Source of the DNA: JBBQER01 sp052148155
GTDB taxonomy: Bacteria > Actinomycetota > Acidimicrobiia > IMCC26256 > PALSA-610
Length of the DNA stretch: 9,276 bases
Direction: 5' to 3'
Assembly: GCA_052148155.1 (NCBI GenBank)
Contig: JBKQIY010000200.1
Location: 1 to 9,276 of the forward strand
The position numbers and the translations under genes are program-made. The notes beneath the pieces are model-generated. The model was given only the letters and a program-made list of their open reading frames with translations. It was not told the origin of the DNA and did no database searches. Positions 6,408 through 9,276 of the stretch are shown here, piece after piece (the stretch's first letter is position 1; each line of letters begins with the position of its first letter).

Positions 6408-7337
6408 ATGCGCACGTGTAGCGTCATCGTCTGCACGCACTCTGTCGAGCGACTCATCCAAGTGCGCAAATGCGTCCATTCGGTCCGCGAAGGCACCCAT
6501 CCGCCTGAGGAGTTCTTCGTCGTCGTCGACGGGAATCCAGGGCTACGCGAAACGCTTGCCCGCGAGTTCGGCGCGTCCGTGTCAGTGCTCGACTCAGACG
6601 GCCACGGTGTGTCAGCCGCTCGCAACACTGCACTTCAGCGTGCGAGCGGCGAGGTGATCGCATGCATCGATGACGACGCGTGGGCCGAGCCCGACTGGCT
6701 CGCTGAGCTTTTGACGCCATTCGACGACGACGCGATCTGCGGAGCGGGCGGCAAGATCTTGCCCGATTGGCAGGACGACGCACACACGCTTCCACCCGAG
6801 TTGTTGTGGATCGTCGGAGCGACCTACGCGGGCCACCCGGAGGGTCCGGGACCGTTTAGTCGGCCTATCGGAGCGAATATGGCCGGCCGTCGCCTCGTCA
6901 TGACCGAAATAGGAGGATTCTCACCCGAGTTCGGGCCCACCGACGGTGTCGTCAAAAACAACTCAAATGAAGAGTTCGTCCTATTCGGCAAGATGCGAGA
7001 TATCCACGGCCAAGATTCTGTCTGGTACGTGCCGACCGCGGTGGTCCATCACTACGCGCCCGTGTACCGCACTCGCTGGCCGTACCTCCGCCGGCGCTCC
7101 GTGGTCGAGGGAACCTCGAAGGCGAACGTGCGCAGCGTGCGCGGCGCCAACGAAATGCACCACGACCGTGACTACGTCGTAGGAACACTGATGCCGGGCA
7201 TTCGGCGAAACATCGCGACGGCAATCCGAGAACACAGTACGCGCCCGGCTGTAGACGCGCTCAAGATCACTGCCGCCTTCTCGCTCACCGCCGCGGCGTA
7301 TTTCCTCAGGCGTGCGACCGCACGAATCAGGAACTAA
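6408..7337 (+). CDS. GT2-family glycosyltransferase with C-terminal hydrophobic segment
   Basis: This GT-A fold, family 2 enzyme has 309 residues. CSVIVCTHSVERL (residues 4-16) begins the nucleotide-binding domain, VVVDGNPG holds Asp41, GVSAARNTAL (67-76) is a typical GT2 helix, and CIDDDAWAEPDWL supplies the metal-binding DDD at 88-90. A hydrophobic stretch near residues 283-300 (ALKITAAFSLTAAAYFL) may tether it to the membrane. The pattern VVVDGNP followed by G.SAARN recalls membrane-associated glucuronosyltransferases of the glucosyl-dolichyl-phosphate type. With UDP-glucuronate made by the neighbouring pair this is a reasonable but unproven guess. The start is ATG 6408, with GGGAG 6 nt upstream. 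It runs opposite to the five-gene unit and converges on the decarboxylase gene with 3 bp between stops. Confidence 0.88.
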   Translation: MRTCSVIVCTHSVERLIQVRKCVHSVREGTHPPEEFFVVVDGNPGLRETLAREFGASVSVLDSDGHGVSAARNTALQRASGEVIACIDDDAWAEPDWLAELLTPFDDDAICGAGGKILPDWQDDAHTLPPELLWIVGATYAGHPEGPGPFSRPIGANMAGRRLVMTEIGGFSPEFGPTDGVVKNNSNEEFVLFGKMRDIHGQDSVWYVPTAVVHHYAPVYRTRWPYLRRRSVVEGTSKANVRSVRGANEMHHDRDYVVGTLMPGIRRNIATAIREHSTRPAVDALKITAAFSLTAAAYFLRRATARIRN

Positions 7338-7356
7338 CCGTCAGCTCGCGTGACGG
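7338..7356. terminator. Short hairpin at the convergent gene ends (possible bidirectional terminator)
   Basis: CCGTCA (7338-7343) pairs perfectly with TGACGG (7351-7356) around a 7-nt loop, right where two converging genes end. The left arm includes the minus-strand stop codon of the decarboxylase gene, and the hairpin lies just after the plus-strand TAA. The 6-bp stem is GC-rich enough to fold, but neither side has a T-tract, so it is at best a weak, U-less terminator. With only 3 bp between the two stops, no other terminator can sit between the genes. Confidence 0.25.
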
Positions 7357-8288
7357 GCGATCTCGCTCTCGTACCACGCTTTGGTGTCGACGAGCCCGCC
7401 GCGTAGGCCGACCGCCGGTTCCCAGCCGAGCTCGCGGCGGGCCAGCGAGATGTCCGGCCGGCGGCGCGTGGGATCGTCGGGCGGGAGCGGACGGTACTCA
7501 ATCTCGGAGTCCGATCCCGTGACTTCGAGCACGAGCCGCGCGAGCTCGAGCACCGTGCACTCGTCCGGGTTCCCGATGTTCACCGGGCCCGCGAGATCGG
7601 AGTCGAGGAGGTTCAGGATACCGCGGACCTCGTCGGCGACGTAGCAGTACGAGCGCGTCTGGCTGCCGTCGCCGTACACGGTGAGCGGCCGGCCCTCCAT
7701 CGCCTGCACGCGGAAGTTCGAAACGACGCGACCGTCGGCCGGCCGTAAGCGGGGGCCGTAGGTGTTAAAGATACGAACGATCCCGGTGTCGAGTCCGAGC
7801 TCGCGGTGGTAGGTCATCGTTAGCGTCTCGGCGAAACGCTTGGCTTCGTCGTACACCGCGCGGGGCCCGACCGGATTCACGTTGCCCCAGTAGGTCTCGC
7901 GCTGCGGATGCTCGCGCGGCTCGCCATAGATCTCGCTGGTCGACGCGAGCAAGAAGCGAGAGCCGTTCGCACGGGCGAGCTCAAGGCAGTTGCGCGTGCC
8001 GAGCGACCCGACGTCGAGCGTCTCGAACGGGAGCGAAAGGTAGTCGGGCGGGCTCGCGGGGCTCGCGAAGTGCATGACCGCGTCGACCGGAGCGGTCACG
8101 GGCGTCTGGACCGATACGTCACACTCAATGAACTCGAAACCAGGCTCGTCGTCGAGGTACGCGAGATTCTCGCGCCGGCCGGTGACGAGATTGTCGAGCG
8201 CGACCACTTCGTCGCCGCGCGCGATCAACGCGTCGCACAGATGCGAGCCGACGAAACCGGCGCCGCCGGTCACTACGATCCGGGCCAT
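7341..8288 (-). CDS. uxs: UDP-glucuronate decarboxylase (UDP-xylose synthase)
   Basis: This extended short-chain dehydrogenase converts UDP-glucuronate to UDP-xylose using bound NAD+, in the cytoplasm. It has 315 residues, the normal length for soluble bacterial enzymes. GGAGFVGSHL (residues 8-17) is the dinucleotide-binding loop and Asp32 the ribose-binding acid. The signature ASTSEIYGEPREHPQRETYW, continued by GNVNPVGPR, is diagnostic for UXS over other nucleotide-sugar epimerases. It supplies Thr117 and Glu119, and YDEAK gives the catalytic Tyr146 and Lys150. SQTRSYCYVADEV lies in the substrate domain. The ATG at 8288 shares one base with the stop of the upstream dehydrogenase (TGATG), so the two successive steps are translationally coupled. 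The product would supply xylosyl residues to a glycosyltransferase, possibly one encoded here. The assignment is firm by motif. Confidence 0.95.
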   Translation of the reverse strand: MARIVVTGGAGFVGSHLCDALIARGDEVVALDNLVTGRRENLAYLDDEPGFEFIECDVSVQTPVTAPVDAVMHFASPASPPDYLSLPFETLDVGSLGTRNCLELARANGSRFLLASTSEIYGEPREHPQRETYWGNVNPVGPRAVYDEAKRFAETLTMTYHRELGLDTGIVRIFNTYGPRLRPADGRVVSNFRVQAMEGRPLTVYGDGSQTRSYCYVADEVRGILNLLDSDLAGPVNIGNPDECTVLELARLVLEVTGSDSEIEYRPLPPDDPTRRRPDISLARRELGWEPAVGLRGGLVDTKAWYESEIARHAS

Positions 8289-9276
8289 CAGCGACCGATA
8301 CCAGCGTAGGTGAAGCCCATGCGCCGCAACATGGCCGGGTCGAGGAGATTGCGGGCATCGACGACCGCCGGAGTGGCCATCAGCCCACGCACGCGATCGA
8401 AATCGAGCCAGCGGAATTCGTCCCACTCCGTGAGCACCGCGAGTACTTGCGCGCCCTCGCAGGCCTCGTAGGGGTCGGCCGACACCTCCAACTGCGACAC
8501 CTTGTCGCTGTCGGCCGGCACGGCCGGGTCGTACGCGCGCACCTTGGCTCCTTGCTCGAGAAGCTTCTGGGCGATCACCAGAGCCGGTGAGTCACGCAGG
8601 TCGTCGGTATCGGCCTTGAAGGTCAGTCCCCAGAACGCGACCCGCAGGGAGTCGACGTCTCCTCCGGAGGCGCGAGCGATTTTCTCCACGATTCTGTCGT
8701 GCTGGACGCGGTTGACGTTCTGGACCGCGCCGAGCAATCCGAAGTCGTACCCGGCCTCGGTCGCGATATGACGCAGCGCGGCGATGTCCTTCGGGAAACA
8801 CGACCCGCCGTAGCCCGGTCCGGGATACAGGAACTCGAAGCCGATACGCCTGTCGTAGCCCATGCCGAGCGCGACCTCACGAACGTCGGCGTCGACCGCT
8901 TCACACAGGTTCGCGACGGCATTGATGAAGGAGATCCTCGTCGCGAGGAATGCGTTCGACGCGTACTTGATCATCTCGGCTGACGCCGGGTCGGTCACGA
9001 GCACCGGGGCACGCACCGCGGCGTACAGGTCGGAGATGCGGCCGGCGGCACTGGGATCGTCGCAGCCGATGACGATCCGGTCGGGGTTGAGGAAGTCGCG
9101 CACCGCGGCGCCCTCTCGTAGAAACTCGGGGTTCGACGCGACCGTTACCCGATCGAGCGGCACGCCCGACTCGCTGTTGGTCCGGCTTGGGTGAGCGACA
9201 GTCCGACCACCGGTACGGGTCTGGCCTCGGACCGTCAGCTCGGCCGCAACGCGCTGGGCATCGCGTTTGCCGCCGT
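8288..9276 (-). CDS. ugd: UDP-glucose 6-dehydrogenase, 5' end beyond the window
   Basis: It oxidises UDP-glucose to UDP-glucuronate with two NAD+, in the cytoplasm, and feeds the coupled decarboxylase. Visible landmarks in order are VASNPEFLREG, DFLNPDRIVIG, AEMIKYASNAFLATRISFIN (start of the central helix domain), PGPGYGGSCFPKDIAAL with the catalytic Cys (codon 8800-8798), FWGLTFKADTDDLRDSPAL, and the UDP-binding C-terminal domain ending MLRRMGFTYAGIGR. About 290 residues from GTG 9163 are clearly Ugd; the family has about 430-450, so the NAD-binding N-terminal domain must lie beyond 9276 or be missing. The frame stays open from 9163 to 9276, but those ~37 codons do not show the expected VPVGT-type motif. 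Another frame ends with a TGA at 9237-9235, so a true start near 9163 cannot be excluded. The identity is firm; the 5' structure is uncertain. Confidence 0.9.
   Translation of the reverse strand, partial: GGKRDAQRVAAELTVRGQTRTGGRTVAHPSRTNSESGVPLDRVTVASNPEFLREGAAVRDFLNPDRIVIGCDDPSAAGRISDLYAAVRAPVLVTDPASAEMIKYASNAFLATRISFINAVANLCEAVDADVREVALGMGYDRRIGFEFLYPGPGYGGSCFPKDIAALRHIATEAGYDFGLLGAVQNVNRVQHDRIVEKIARASGGDVDSLRVAFWGLTFKADTDDLRDSPALVIAQKLLEQGAKVRAYDPAVPADSDKVSQLEVSADPYEACEGAQVLAVLTEWDEFRWLDFDRVRGLMATPAVVDARNLLDPAMLRRMGFTYAGIGR

Overview
The window is about two-thirds G+C almost throughout, with codon third positions rich in G and C. It holds a cell-surface polysaccharide (exopolysaccharide, capsule or O-antigen-like) biosynthesis locus of the kind found in high-GC Gram-positive bacteria (Actinomycetota). 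The phylum is inferred from composition and protein style; nothing here fixes the genus.

Layout. Five genes run leftward as a tight unit from about 6163 to 174. In transcription order they are a DPM1-like GT2 glycosyltransferase, a GT4 glycosyltransferase, a large GT-C-like multi-pass membrane protein, a DUF1616-like membrane protein whose start overlaps the preceding stop (GTGA), and the N-terminal half of a Wzx/MOP-type flippase. To their right is a 244-bp divergent intergenic region (6164-6407) with a 7-bp-arm inverted repeat that carries -35-like hexamers on both strands. A second GT2 glycosyltransferase then runs rightward (6408-7337). It converges, with only 3 bp between stop codons, on a leftward sugar-nucleotide pair: UDP-glucose 6-dehydrogenase (cut by the right edge) followed by UDP-glucuronate decarboxylase, joined by a TGATG overlap. 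The leftmost ~175 bp is different DNA, 41% G+C by my count, with inverted repeats, and it coincides with the end of the half-length flippase.

How the genes fit together. The dehydrogenase and decarboxylase would supply UDP-glucuronate and UDP-xylose. The GT2 and GT4 enzymes would build or prime a repeat unit on a lipid carrier. The GT-C-like protein may transfer or polymerise sugars outside the membrane, and the flippase fragment marks an export step that looks broken or remodelled here. The sugars used and the final product cannot be read from the sequence.

The most unusual points are a gapless 89-residue tandem duplication (49 of 89 identical) at the N-terminus of the GT-C-like protein, the low-GC inverted-repeat segment next to the truncated flippase, and a GT4 enzyme with Ala in place of the second Glu of its EX7E motif. 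I see no defence system, CRISPR array, tRNA or complete insertion sequence. The window is an ordinary glycan locus with local oddities rather than a clearly new system.
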